Of a DNA stretch of 64,000 bases, positions 10,693-21,939 are shown in pieces. The notes beneath the pieces were generated by a model. The model was not told the DNA's origin, did not search any database, and worked only from the letters and a program-made list of their open reading frames with translations. Source of the stretch: Lonicera japonica (Eukaryota > Streptophyta > Magnoliopsida > Dipsacales > Caprifoliaceae); the NCBI GenBank assembly GCA_021464415.1, contig CM038465.1, positions 22,661,839 to 22,725,838 of the forward strand, read 5' to 3'. A program made the position numbers and the translations under genes. Each line of letters starts with the position of its first letter. Positions within the stretch are counted from its first letter, which is position 1.

Positions 10693-11295
10693 AATTCCAC
10701 TTTCTTTCTTTAATCACATGGACATGGAGACTTCCACTCTCTTTGATTCCTTTTGTCCCATGGGAAATTCCACCATTGTATTAAATACAATATTTCTTGA
10801 AATCTAAAGACACCATCACATGGAGATTTCCACTTTCTTCCTTTAATCACATGGAGACTTCTACTTTCTTGGATGCTCTTTAATCACATGGACATGGAGA
10901 CTTCCATTTTCTTTGATTCTTTTTATCCCATGGAAAATTCCACCATTGTATTAAATACAATATTTCTTGAAATCTAGAGACACCAAAATGAACACAAAAA
11001 TGTGCCTTTCCAAGCATTGTTAAATACAAAAGTGTTACGAGACTAATCGCGAAATAAGTTGGCAAACCGAGTAGTTTTAGAGAAATAAACGCATCAAACA
11101 ACTCCGAAAATGAGCGTATGAATGACAATATTAAGCGTTTATCAAGCCCAGAGCAATAAATCCAGCGAGTCCCAAATGGATCCAAAGCTCTTATCCATGT
11201 CTCCTCCAAGGCGTACATTACGAAAGACCTTATCCAGCAAGGCATTGAATTTTATAAGACCTCCCCTCTTCCGAAAGGCAAAACTTAACGTTATT
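10693..11295. other. Continuation of the interrupted repeat
   Basis: No gene. Direct repeats of tttaatcacatggacatggag...ctttgattcctttt(g/a)tcccatgg occur near 10711 and 10882, each followed by attccaccattgtattaaat. A stretch ending aatattaagcgtttatcaag (about 11128-11148) resembles the far end of the repeat that starts at 7831. The open frame here on the minus strand (10880-11245) has no recognisable domain and is considered chance. Confidence 0.5.
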
Positions 11296-11610
11296 CATAA
11301 GACCTTGCTCGGCAATGTAGATAAACAAATAAGACCTTTTATTATCTAAAGGAGAAATTCTTTTCATAAGACCTTGCTCGGCAAGCAAATAAACAAATAA
11401 GACCTTTTACTATCTAAAGGCGAAATTCTTCTCATAAGACCTTGCTAGGCAAGGCAAATAAACAAATAAGACCTTTTATCGTCCAAAGGCAAAATTTTAT
11501 TATCTGAAGGCAAAACCCACTTAAAATCTTGTTCGGCAAGGCAATCAATGGACTTGATGAAACCTTTCCTTTTCTGGAGGCAAAATTTTGTATAAGACCT
11601 TGTTCGATAA
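11296..11610. repeat. ~68-bp tandem array (cataagaccttgctcggcaa)
   Basis: Units start at 11296, 11365 and 11433 with cataagaccttgct(c/a)ggcaa and continue aataaacaaataagacctttta..tctaaaggcgaaattctt; diverged partial copies run on to about 11610. Periods are 69 and 68 bp. The array lies upstream of a Tat-type LTR start, the position where Tat/Ogre elements often carry 3' tandem repeats, so it may belong to such an element. Confidence 0.8.
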
Positions 11611-11957
11611 GGCAGTTTACTCCTAGGAACCTTCATTTGGTTAAAAATTTTATATTAAAATCTGATGAAAAATCTTGATCGGCAAGGCTTTTATGTATTA
11701 AAGGCATGACTACGATTAGTATGTCAATTTTATTAAAGAACTCATCTAGTTTTGGAGGCAATATATGTTCATTGACTTAATATAACATGTGGATCACACA
11801 GTCTGCAAGAGTATATCATTCAAGTAACATATCGATAAGTAAACAATATAAACAAGGGCATTGTAGAAAATAAAGTTGTTCTTCATTGATTCAGAAACAT
11901 GTACATGTGGAGGCGCTTCATGGCCTTATTATAATGAAACTACTGATTGCCTAGTGT
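11611..11957. other. Non-coding spacer before Tat-type LTR fragment
   Basis: No gene. Contains further weak cttg(a/t)tcggcaaggc words near 11675. Possibly the 3' internal region of a decayed Tat-type element. Confidence 0.4.
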
Positions 11958-12186
11958 GAACAACCCAATCCACGACTCTCGCGTGAACACTAGTGTTTTA
12001 TAAAACAAGCATTTCACATTTAGGTCTTGAGTCATCATGCATATAAAAGACTGTTAGGAAAGACTTTAAATCCTTCAGGAGTCTGATATGACCAATGTTG
12101 CAGCTTCGCTTACTAGGACGCCTCAACTGATGGAGACAAAAATACAGGATCGTTTGATATTGCGTATAGATTGAACAAAAATTTTT
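11958..12186 (+). mobile_element. Tat/Ogre-type LTR fragment (5' part)
   Basis: It begins TGTGAACAACCCAATCCACGA and carries gtcttgagtcatcatgcata and cttcgcttactaggacg, all shared in order with the LTRs of the Tat-type element at 51221 and 59455 (TGTGAACACCCCAATCCGCGA). The fragment stops where solo LTR B is inserted; no clear continuation of the LTR is seen beyond it. It is an old, diverged relative of the element at 51-61 kb. Confidence 0.72.
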
Positions 12187-13597
12187 TGCTAAAACCCTAT
12201 AAGAATAAAGGAATTTCACCTTTTTGGATCATGTAGATGATTCATATGAGGAGACTAGGGTTTAAAAGTACCAAATTGCGATTTAGTCAGATTTTTTAAT
12301 TCTCGCTGGGCTGCAAAAATCGATTATTTTTGCCACTGAAACGACTTCTGATCATCCTGATTTTTTGTGAAATTCTAGTAACTTTACGTTCCGAACGACA
12401 TATCCAAAAATCAGCTCGATCCAATGGTGAGATCAAAAGTTACGATTGATTTACTATTGCTGTGCCGAAAACTTAAAGATCTTCTATCGTATTTCTTCCG
12501 CCATCAAATCTTGCACTATGTGTGGGCTACGGTATCACCAAGATTTTCTCCTCTCTCAATAGAACAAACCCTAACTCATGAGAATTATTGTTCTTATAAG
12601 AAGAGACAAGGCCGCCATATATATAAGGCTACGATAGGGACCTTAAGGAGAAATAAGTGTTTAGGCTTCCTATGAAAAGTTGGAATCCTAATTCCACTAT
12701 GAAATAGTTCCTTCCATAAATTATAATTCTCACCACTAAAGAATTATAATTGCACTCCCATCCTTATCTAAAAATTATATTTCGAGCTCCTTATTATTAA
12801 ATACTTATTATTCTCCCCACGTTTAAGATTACAGATAACCGTCATTTAAATTAAATTACTGACAATTATATTTAAATGACCTCTTAATCCTTAAGCCTAC
12901 CACTTAACTTATTTGACATGTCGGATTAACATAATCCACCTGCAGGGTTTGACATGATCAAAACTTATAAGCTTCTCAAGAGGCTATCATTAATCCCTAT
13001 ACCGGGATGTGGATTCCATCAATAATTAATATTCATCATACATATAGTGTCGTCATTCAATTCACGAAGATTATTGATCCATAAATGAATCTCACTTTTA
13101 ATGAGTCAAAACAACAAACACTACATATATATGTCTATTAATTATTTCAAGATTAAGAGCATAAGTAATCATAATAACCATGGGATTTTAAATTGTTTTA
13201 TATAGTCAGTATAAAAATAATTAACCCAAATTGGTCCTATTCAATACAAACAAAGTGTACTATCACAACGAGTTAAAACTATACCGTTTCCTGTAGTCAA
13301 GATAAACTACTAAAACTTGTGCTACAATCCTACCGATAGGTGTTCAATTCCATCTAAGACTGTGAACCATTAAACTTATATTCCACAAGAATCGATGATA
13401 TGATCTTCTATGTGTAAGCTATACTTTACACACCAAACCATCTACTATATGGAATAAAAGACACATATGCACAATATTTAAATAAATAATATATTGCAAC
13501 CATTGCCCATAAAGATTCTCATTAAAATAGCAAAACCAAGCTTATAACATATCCTAACCAATAAGAAAATTATGGCTTTTAGTATATCACTCTAACA
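12187..13597 (-). mobile_element. Solo LTR B (~1,411 bp, minus orientation)
   Basis: On the minus strand the segment runs TGTTAGAGTGATATACTAAA ... ATAGGGTTTTAGCA, with TG and CA ends. The flanks are attttcg on the right and aaaaattttt on the left, compatible with a 5-bp ATTTT duplication, though the T tract leaves the left edge uncertain by one or two bases. There is no internal domain or partner LTR. The interior has no coding frame. The TGTTAGAGTG-type start is common in plant copia LTRs. Confidence 0.65.
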
Positions 13598-13602
13598 ATT
13601 TT

Positions 13603-13959
13603 CGTACTCCTTCTTGGTGAGGATATAACAATACTTAAGTTCTTCTAGCCTTCATTTGGTACCATAGATTTCATTAAGCCTTTCTATTCCACAAATAATT
13701 CGGACTACATTTGCGGAAAGTTGCCCTAGGGTCAAACTGAACCTCCTAAAAAAATCCACCATTAATGGACCTAACAGCAGCTTAAGATCATAATCTTTGA
13801 ATAATGACAGATGAACGGGATATTCATTATGGGCGAGTTTGTAATCCTCAGCGAAAGGATTTTCACCTTCCCCCAATTCTCTCCAACTAATCCCCTTAGG
13901 GATATGTGCCCTAGTGACCTCAGCTTTTTACTCTTCAATTATAAGCGCGTATCTACCCA
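13603..13959 (-). pseudogene. Gag-like retroelement ORF remnant
   Basis: Read on the minus strand from ATG at 13959 the frame gives MGRYALIIEE, a stop, then KAEVTRAHIPKGISWRELGE, FKDYDLKLLLGPLMVDFFRR, FSLTLGQLSANVVRIICGIE, a second stop, and ELKYCYILTKKEYEN up to the edge of solo LTR B. The pattern (L-x-P-L-MVDFF..F.L..GQLS.N..RI.CG) resembles the putative gypsy-type transposon domain at the start of plant retroelement gag-like ORFs. Two in-frame stops make it a pseudogene. The identification is by pattern only; another plant transposon protein is possible. Confidence 0.45.
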
Positions 13960-14438
13960 TGTTCTAGAAATAAAATGCTACGAACAAACAACAATAAGAA
14001 TCGAAATGCGAGAATCGATTTTAGGAAGTTACTCAAATGCCTGAAATCATAAAGAAGAAGTAGAAATGGAGTATTAAAACCAAGAATGAAAATTTGACAG
14101 AACTACCAGACGCAGACGTGAACTTAAGCGAAGAGCAATGGAGGCTTGTGTTGTTGTGGAACGAACTCAAACAATGTGTCGGACGAGAAGACAAATGGAG
14201 AAGAACGAAAGGGTTTCAGATGTGAACTAACCCGCCCATTTTTCAAACACAAGGCTGACCAAGCAAATGAGTGACAACTGTAAACCGCTAACCCCCTACG
14301 CAAGATGTGTCCAGCCTATCAAGCTCCAGTCCATTGGGTAACTACGAATACGAAGAATGCTTTCTGATTAACATCCATGTAAGGGAAGAAGACATCCGAA
14401 TCCATCTTTACGCCAAATTTAAATGCCTGGGGGCAATT
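13960..14438. other. Non-coding region before LTR-like block
   Basis: No gene recognised. The right end (aatgcctgggggcaat, 14423-14438) is purine-rich enough to be a polypurine tract next to the LTR-like start at 14439. Confidence 0.4.
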
Positions 14439-15080
14439 GTGGGAGCATAATTTTGTAATTGGGCTTTGGCCCAAACTCGATGAACGGGCCTTGGACCTAT
14501 CCTGTGGACAGAACTCCTCACAGCCGATGAGGATTGAAGTATCATCTGATCGGATTATAGGCCGATCAACAAATAACGAGTTATGGATCAAAGATAACTG
14601 AGCTGGAAGATAGGCATTGGGGTATAACTTTTTCTAATGGTATGAATGGGGTTGTTACCACCTGTCTCTTTGGAGTATTGATCAAGTTTACCCTTTATAG
14701 TAATTTTTTGTCTCACCAAACCCTATCCAAATTGTATAAATAGAATAGGATAAACCCTTATAAGGGGATCAACAACTCTACTAGAAAATAGGCAACATAC
14801 ATACCCACAGTAGGAGAAATTGTTATCATTCTAGGCCATTATAGCCTAGTGGAGAACACAAACACACACTTAGGGAGGACGTACTGTTGGATTGGGAATA
14901 ATAGCCACCGGAGGAACCTACACACACCAAACAAAAAACCAATTGTTCTTATTGCTAACTTACTGTTCATCGCTACCACCTTTAGTGAATTCGGTTATTG
15001 ACTCTACCTCTTTGGGCCGGTTCAATCTATTATGGCTTCAATCAAATTTATACCACCCACAGTAGGTGAAATAATATGTT
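14439..15080 (+). mobile_element. Candidate gypsy LTR fragment
   Basis: It starts TGTGGGAGCATAATTTTGTA right after a polypurine-like tract and carries a TATA-like tgtataaatagaatagg near 14734, both expected in an LTR. A repeated word (ac(c)cacagtaggagaaat / acccacagtaggtgaaat) occurs near 14800 and 15055. The 3' boundary and target duplication could not be fixed, so this is tentative. Confidence 0.35.
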
Positions 15081-16511
15081 TTTCCCCCATTTTATTCTTT
15101 CCAGTATATAGATAGCAATTAAATAGCTAGGTTATTCTACATGAATGTTCAACCTATTGATAATACTTTGAAATAAACATGAATATATCTTACTCAAAAG
15201 ACCTAAGGAACATATAATGTGTGTATATATATTGATTCAAGCAGTAAAATATGTGTTCATAAATATAAATAAAGTAAACATGAAACACGCGAATATATAA
15301 ACTAAAATATTGATTTTGTTGAACTTACTTGGCATCGCAACGAAAAGAGTGAAAAAAAGTTAGATTGTCCACAAATTTGAATGGAAACATAATATTGATC
15401 AAGGTCACTGTGAACGGAAAGGGGATGGTGGATTAAATGAGATGGAGAAGATGGATACAAAAGTTAGGCATTTTTTAAATAATTGGTGTGCCCTTACTAA
15501 GGTGGTAAAATTCAAATTTTAACTTCAGGGAATGTGCCCTAATGGTGTGGCCTTAATAATTTCAACTACTTAAGTTGAATTTCAATACTACACTTCAAAC
15601 ATAATTTTCTTGTATTTGTCTTTAAGAAATGTAGTACTGAAATTTAACTTAATTAATTAAAATAATATAACTATTAATATTTTGTCCTTAATTAAAAAGT
15701 TGTCTATAAACTAATTAATTCAAATGAGTGTCCATTAATAGAAAGAGAGTGTGACATTTTGTCCTTTAAAAGAAAGCCCTTATTTATAAAGAAAATCTAA
15801 ATAATTGTTCCGATAATAATGTCACTCTCATCCTAATTCACCTTTCTATTTTATTTTTTACCATCTTTCTCCACCTACATATCCAACCATTATTACCTCT
15901 CCGTAGTGGCAGAGGTAGGATTCTAACTTAGTTGGAGCTTGATTAACATAAAATAATTTGTATAGTAATTACATGTAATACTAACATGACGGAATTTTTT
16001 GACATACAAACAAAAAGGTATAAAAAATATCTTCGAACTTTTGTATCTTCAAAACGTTGAAAGAAATTTTAATTTTTAATATTTTTAAGCGGTTCCCAAT
16101 GATAGTAATTAATTTTTGAGATATTATAACATTTTCCATATATTTTTTTGCTTTTTACCCAGAAAACGCATAAGTGTTTTGATTAAACTCATAAGTTATC
16201 CTACAAAATACTTGTATTTCTCTCCAAATTGTCATGAAGTAATAAACTAGCTTCTTGTCTAAATATATTACACTTGATAAATCATAATCAACTAATAATT
16301 GAAGAAAAAATTAATCACCAAGTAATTCAAATGTTTTATTCTCTAAAACATAACTATAAAGCAATTTGTTTTATGAATTTAAGTACCAAAAAAAATATGG
16401 AAAATAGTGCAAACAGATAATGCTTGCCTCCCATATGAATTGAAAGTAGGGTGAGAGAAGATGGGATATATGTTAGAAATATAGTATGGGTGTAAGTATC
16501 ATTTTAATCTA
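15081..16511. other. Low-complexity host or old repeat DNA
   Basis: No coding frame, RNA gene or repeat family is recognised in this A/T-rich stretch. Its last ten bases (16502-16511, ttttaatcta) are the left target duplication of MITE 1. Confidence 0.5.
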
Positions 16512-16787
16512 GGATTAACTACATTTTAGTGCAATATATTGGTCTTCAAATTCCATTCGATACAATATACTTATTTTTTATTACAAATATAGCAATCTAC
16601 TTCCTGTTTGGTTTCGAAAACCACATATTTTGGTATTTTAACAATCAAAATTTGCTTGGAAAAAAGTCACTAAGTGCTATATTTGAAACCAAACTGGAAT
16701 TAGATTGCTATATTTGAAAAAAAAAAAGAGTATATTATATCAAATGGAATTTGGGGCCAGTACATTGTACTAAAATGTAGATAATCC
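16512..16787. mobile_element. Mutator-like MITE 1 (276 bp)
   Basis: The left end ggattaactacattttagtg and the right end cactaaaatgtagataatcc-like sequence form terminal inverted repeats of about 58 bp with scattered mismatches. The element is flanked by a perfect 10-bp direct repeat ttttaatcta (16502-16511 and 16788-16797). Long TIRs with a 9-10-bp target duplication are the hallmark of Mutator-like elements. It encodes nothing; the ORF inside is a by-product of the fold-back. Confidence 0.88.
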
Positions 16788-17204
16788 TTTTAATCTAAAA
16801 GTGAAAAGTATATTAGACATTTAAATACTTCTTTAACTATTAAATTTGTGAAAATGTAAGTAAACAATCTAATAAAAGTCAAACTTATGATATGTAAAAT
16901 TTTAGGGGAGAAAGATTAGTTTCTATATAATTAATGGGGGTCAAAGTTTAAATTAATTTATGAACCTAACCTCATATTTAAAGTTCACACAAAGCCCCTT
17001 GTACCCGCTATGAATTTTTTCCAAATCCAAGCGGGGGCTTTGGCCCATGTTTTCCAAAAGTTTACGCAAGATCCTTCTATTTTTTTTCCTCAGTAGTAAT
17101 AGTGTTCAAGCCAGCTTGCGTGCACATGACTTCTGCTCTCAAATTTCATTAGCACATAATTTGTTTTTTGGACATTTTCTAGAATAGCGCTATATATATT
17201 TACC

Positions 17205-17329
17205 TGTTATTTTTATATATCGCCTGTTCTTATTGATATGCATTACGTAAATGAGTTGTACCTTGTACCATATGACATACAACTCATTTATGTAATAGCT
17301 ATCGATAAAAGTAGGTAAAAAAAATACCC
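17205..17329. repeat. Fold-back MITE upstream of module copy 1
   Basis: The arms gttatttttatatatcgcc...attacgtaaatgagttgta and tacaactcatttatgtaat...aaaaaaaataccc are inverted repeats of roughly 55 bp around a short loop. The equivalent sits at 45668-45790 in copy 3, and copy 2 keeps only the right arm (to about 19592). It lies just upstream of the TATA box in every copy. Confidence 0.75.
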
Positions 17330-17748
17330 AATCAAAAAAATTCATTTCGACGAGTCCAAAACTTTTTGTCCTATAAATGGGGCTAATAAGACCCCCACTC
17401 TAAAGTCCATGCCACTTCCAGGACCCAACTAAAGTTCCACCTTTACCATTTCCCCCTCCTCCACAGTTATCATCTTCATCAAACAAACATCTTCTTTCAA
17501 AAATAATAAAAGAAAGGTTCTTCAGCTTCATCAATCAAACCATCAGCATACTATTGCCGTGCCAAAATACAACCTTCTCCGAAGTGGGATATAGTCCACC
17601 TACTCTGGTGACGACCACTCTAACTAAAACTTATATATCAAACTCTTTTTCACTAAAATGATGGAATAATTTAGATTTTAGCAAGCAATGTTAAAAAAAA
17701 AATATTGCCTTTGGTCACGTACAATTTTGTAATACTTAAATGTTATAG

Positions 17749-17817
17749 GCTTGTGGCACTTTGGTGGGTCGAGTATTTGTCCTTTGATATGAGAGGTGTT
17801 TGGGAAACAACTTCAAG
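17749..17817 (+). pseudogene. Exon-like segment of module copy 1 (broken)
   Basis: Bounded by an acceptor-like ttatag and a donor caag|gtaatc, it is homologous to 20040-20106 in copy 2. In copy 1 the ATG is lost (gcttgtggc) and a TGA interrupts the frame where copy 2 reads LWYE. The shared C-terminal residues are CLGNNFK. Product unknown. Confidence 0.5.
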
Positions 17818-17851
17818 GTAATCGCAATTTATGCGTGTGTATATGTATATA

Positions 17852-18795
17852 CTAGGGTATACCCGTGCCGTCTGGCACGATAAAAAGAATAAAAATTAAT
17901 AATCAGATAAAATATAATTACGTAAAAAATATAAGAATTAAAGATGTGTATAAGTGTATATTACCTGGGGATGAAAATAGATAAGGGATCATAAAAACGA
18001 AACATGTCCAACTAAAAATATAGTCATCCTCATCCAAGACATGTCTTATTTGTCCAATTTGACCTGAAATCGCTTTGACCCTTTTATAATGTAATAATGT
18101 TATAAGTGTATTTAAAAGAAAAAAAAATATTATATTCAAGACAGATCGAACTGTAATATAAAAAATTCTTGCCCTGAAATTGCCCCGACCCTTTTATATT
18201 GTAATGGTGTTATGATTGTATTTAAAAGAAAAAAAATTTATATTTGAGGTAAGTCAGACCCTAATATAAAAAATTCTGCCCATTTTTCTCTGTTCGGATT
18301 GAAACATATTCGACCGGGATATTTTATTATTTTTAATTTTATTTCAGTAACCTTTATTTATTGTGTAATATTTTCAATAACTAATGAGTTAGAAATACAT
18401 TAAGTATACCATTATAGTTGTAATATTTTATAAGTTTTCTTGAATTCTTTTTATACATAATTTAATAATCATAATGGATATTGTTTTGTAGATCTTGATG
18501 AATATATTTCAAAATTATAAATTTTATTAAAGTTGGATTTGTAAATTTAAAGTTATGGCATTTGAAAGTTTATTAAAAATTTGATGAAAGAGAAATGTTA
18601 TAGAAAAGTAGAGAGATGTAAGAGTTATATTTGTGTGTATGTTTAGTGCGTGAGTAAATGTTGAGTTGATTTGACATCTTATTGTGAGTATAAAAGTGAT
18701 TTAATGGTCCAAAAGTGTTAACACCATTACAAATTAATATAAGATATTCGATTGATTTATTATTTTATTGCAAAAAATCCTTGTTTTATAATATA
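17852..18795. mobile_element. ~0.94-kb insertion in module copy 1, unclassified
   Basis: Copy 2 runs directly from gcgtgtgtatatatatgta to tatataaatatttctaat, whereas copy 1 has about 940 extra bases between the same words. The insert begins ctagggtatacccgtgccgtctggcacg, a CCCGTGCC-type word common at ends of plant non-autonomous DNA elements. It contains a tandem duplication of about 120 bp (acctgaaatcgctttgaccc / ccctgaaattgccccgaccc at about 18060 and 18172). Edges are blurred by TA-rich flanks, and the class is unknown. Confidence 0.6.
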
Positions 18796-18956
18796 CATGT
18801 ATATATAAATATTTCTAATATTTTATTTTTTCAATAGATGTAATGATCTTAAGTTAAAAAGATTTGATTTTTTTTCACATACATGTGATGTTTGATAATG
18901 TTAAGATATCAAGTTTTCGGTAGATATGTAATTATTTGTTGTTATTTATACATATG

Positions 18957-18960
<4 letters not shown>

Positions 18961-19011
<51 letters not shown>
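18961..19011. repeat. (TC)n microsatellite
   Basis: About 25 uninterrupted TC dinucleotides followed by a (TA)n run. A homologous but shorter (TC)n(CA)n array sits at the same place in module copy 2. Confidence 0.97.
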
Positions 19012-19016
<5 letters not shown>

Positions 19017-19400
19017 ATATATATATATATTTGGGGATGATTGCTTATGTTTCTATGAGCATTTGTTGTTATTTTTATGCATATCTGCTTCTCTATGTCT
19101 ATATATATGTTTAAATGTACTTTAAATGATATATTAAATTACATGTTATTTTTATCTTAGGTAATTTGTTGGTGCCATTTTTTTTATTTACTTCACACAT
19201 TTGGAGTTTTTGGAAAATAAATTATAAATTTTTTTCGGTGAACAATGTAGCATGTTATGAGATTATGGTTATGTTTCTGTTGGTAGAAATTTGGATGTAG
19301 TAATTCCATTCATTTTTTGTTTTGTATGTTGGTGTAGTTGACGGTGTTGAGTTTCATGATGGAAGCACACTTTTGAAATGGAGTGCTTTGTTGTCTATGT

Positions 19401-19519
19401 CTTACTGTGAATGCACTAAGTGCTAGGCTACACGCTATTTGATCATTTGGCATTAATTTTATGGACTAGACTCTCTAGATAAATATCCTTTATCTATCTA
19501 TCTATATATACATTGTACC
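19401..19519. other. Junction between module copies 1 and 2
   Basis: Short unique stretch ending in a (TATC)n run (19488-19504) that replaces the left arm of the fold-back MITE in copy 2. Confidence 0.5.
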
Positions 19520-20039
19520 TTGTACCATACGACGCACAACTCATTTACATGATACATGTCGATAAAAATAGGCAGTAAAAATATCCAATAAAAAATAATT
19601 CATTTTGACGAGCCCAAAATTTTTTGTTCTATAAAAGGGGCTAATAAGACCCCTACTCTAAAGTCCATCCACTTCGAGGACCCAACTAAAGTTACACCTT
19701 TACCATTTCACCCTCCTCCATAGTTATCATCTTCATCAAACAAACATCCTCTTTCCAAAGAATTTTTTTTTTCTCTACCTTCATCAGTCAAACCATCAGT
19801 ATACTATTGCCGTGCCACAATACAACCTTCTCCAAAGTAGGATATAGTCCACTACTCTTGTGACGACTACTCAAACTAAAACTTATATATCAAACTCCTT
19901 TTGTGCCCTAAATTCAATAAAATGATGGAATAATTTAGATTTTAGCTAGCAATGTTAAAAAAAACATATAATAAAATCAAATCAAATCAAATCAAATCCC
20001 TTTGGTCACTTACAATTTTGTAATACTTAAATGTTATAG

Positions 20040-20106
20040 GTTTATGGCTTTCGTTGGTCGAGTATTTGTCCTTTGGTATGAGACGTGTTTGGGAAACAAC
20101 TTCAAG
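20040..20106 (+). CDS. Exon-like segment of module copy 2
   Basis: After an acceptor-like ttatag (20034-20039), ATG 20044 opens MAFVGRVFVLWYETCLGNNF-K up to a consensus donor AAG|GTAATC at 20107. The 21 codons have no stop, and the boundaries are conserved in copy 1. It could be an internal or first exon of a small spliced gene. No family is recognised, and no transcription evidence is visible. Confidence 0.35.
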
Positions 20107-20293
20107 GTAATCGCAGTTTATGCGTGTGTATATATATGTATGTATATAAATATTTCTAATATTTTATTTTTCTCCATAGATGTAATGATCTTAAGTTAAA
20201 TAGATATGAATTTTTTTGTTACACATGTTATGTGCAATAATGTTAAGATATCAACTTTTGGTAGATATACAATTATTTGTTGTTATTTATACT

Positions 20294-20297
<4 letters not shown>

Positions 20298-20352
<55 letters not shown>
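20298..20352. repeat. (TC)n(CA)n compound microsatellite
   Basis: About 19 TC units run directly into about 8 CA units. Confidence 0.96.
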
Positions 20353-21118
20353 TATGTATATATATGGGGATGATGGCTTATGCTTCTATGATCATTTGTT
20401 GTTATTTACACAGATCTGCTTCTCTCTCTTTCTCTATATATATATACATATGTTTAAATGTACTATATATATGATATATTAATTACATTTTATTTTTATC
20501 TTAGGTAATTTGGTGGTGCCTTTTTTTATTTACTGCACGCATTTAGAGTTTTTGGAAAATCAATTATAATTTTGTTTTGGTGAACAATGTGTACATTTAC
20601 TAGTTTATGGCTTATGTTTACGTCGGTAGAAATTTCGATGTATTGATTATTTTCATTTTTTGTGTTGTATGTTGGTGTAGTTGATGGTGCTGAGTTTGAT
20701 GAAGGGAGCACACTTTTGAAACGGGAGTGCTTTGGTTGAGGAATCAAGTGGGCCAGCCACTAAAGAGAAAGGAAGGGATTTATTTAATGGAATTTACACC
20801 ACTTTTATTGGTCCCCAAGTAATACCCCTCTCCACTCTCAATCTCTTTCCTTCGGCAACCATCTCCGATGCGCATTTCTCAGTTGAAGTAAGAGTGTTTT
20901 TTTCAGGTGTTTATGTATTTGAACAATGTTATATATATATGACTAAACGGCGTATACAAAAATGATATATGAAATATAAAACCTGAGAAAATCTATTTTA
21001 TTATTAATTTTAACACTAGAAAAGTGAGACAAAGTCACAATTTTAGTGTTAAAATAGTGAGACCTTCTCACGTTTTTATGGGTCCCATTTTCAATTGTTT
21101 AAGCCGCCACTTGAACTT

Positions 21119-21153
21119 ACTTAAAAATGTGAGTTTATTTCACATTTTTAAGT
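21119..21153. repeat. 14-bp inverted repeat with 7-bp loop
   Basis: acttaaaaatgtga (21119-21132) and tcacatttttaagt (21140-21153) are exact complements. The neighbourhood (20995-21190) holds further cacattt/aaatgtga words, so it may be part of a decayed fold-back element. Confidence 0.8.
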
Positions 21154-21612
21154 ATAACCATATACAGTTAGTTAAGTTCAAAACTCCTTCATCTACCTAT
21201 TTAAGTTTGAAAACAACAAAAGTAATTTTTCTCTTCTTGTTGAAAATTCTAAGAATGCAAATTCACCATTGATATTTCCACCTCCTTTAAAAAAAAGAAT
21301 TTTTTTTTCCTATTATGAATGAAAATTCTCAACTTGATATTTCCACCAACTCTTCTATCTCACACATGTAAATTCAATGATTAATCATTGCCACAGTAAT
21401 CTTGTATTTCAACTTTCAGATTACTGACACGTGACAAATTGACTAAAGTCATACTAAAAGTACACCGTGCTGTAACACAAGAAGGATGGAGTACTCCATA
21501 GGTTTCTTCATTGCCATGACGTATCGTCTCCTTTAGTTTGGTTTCGCAACTTCCACCATTTATTTTATGACTCTAATCTGTGACCATTTAGCTTGCTTCT
21601 CATCATTCAAGC

Positions 21613-21939
21613 TTGGCCTTACTGCTATGGGGTTGGCAGGCCTCCTGGATCCTCTTTATGGCTCTTGTGAACTGTTATGCAGATTTAGTAAATAGTTGGG
21701 TTCAACGCTACCACAGAGCTGTTTATGTATATAATATCGGGAATTTGGCAACGCCCACCCTTAATTTGTGGTTGCATGTGCATCTGCAGTCACCTTTACT
21801 ACTTATGTTGACGATGACAACGATAATTGGTTTTTTTGCTTTTGCTGATTGGTATGGCTGCAGTTTCCGAACTCGTGTGCTATTCCCTCACGTTATTCTT
21901 GTTTCTTCCCACTTTATGACAGTCAATGGGACTGTTTGA
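21613..21939 (+). pseudogene. Unrecognised hydrophobic ORF, possibly a decayed gene fragment
   Basis: The 108-codon frame starts MALLLWGWQASWILFMALVN and is rich in Leu, Trp and Phe. In a neighbouring frame the same DNA reads GLTAMGLAGLLDPLYG, faintly like the GMASALDTLCGQ motif of MATE transporters, which would make this a frame-shifted MATE pseudogene. The similarity is weak and may be chance. Confidence 0.2.

Larger units (their letters stand above)
16810..19400 (+). other. Promoter/exon module, copy 1 (unidentified)
   Basis: This segment is paralogous to 19520-20735 (copy 2) and 40600-46111 (copy 3). In order it has a caaagccccttgtaccc block, a fold-back MITE (17205-17329), a TATA box (tataaat, 17372-17378), a CT-rich leader, a short frame starting GTGCCAAAATACAACCTTCT (ATG in copy 3), an exon-like segment (17749-17817) ending in a plant-type donor caag|gtaatc, a TC microsatellite and a terminal exon-like segment (gtagttgacggtgttgag...). 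The layout looks like a small spliced transcript unit. The reading frames here are broken (GTG start, TAG). Function unknown. Confidence 0.6.
19520..20735 (+). other. Promoter/exon module, copy 2 (unidentified)
   Basis: Head-to-tail with copy 1 and lacking its 0.94-kb insertion. It has a TATA box (tataaaa, 19630-19636), the leader with agtccatccacttcgaggac, the short frame (starting GTG and stopping early), exon-like 20040-20106, a TC/CA microsatellite (20298-20352), and a last segment in which gtgtag precedes a frame reading VDGAEFDEGSTLLKRECFG then TGA (about 20681-20739). Open segments in copy 2 are better kept than in copy 1, suggesting a formerly coding locus. I do not recognise the protein. 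Confidence 0.58.

Noticed and set aside
10880..11245. 121-codon open frame on the minus strand
   Set aside because: No domain or conserved motif; it overlaps repetitive words (tcacatggacatggag, attccaccattg) and has no promoter or splice context.
11998..12219. Minus-strand frame continuing the gag-like pseudogene across solo LTR B
   Set aside because: The DNA here matches the Tat-type LTR in plus orientation; the apparent frame continuity lacks gag-like residues and is probably chance.
18892..19125. ORF with Leu-Ser repeats
   Set aside because: It is only the translation of the (TC)n microsatellite; the same applies to the frames at 20216-20482.
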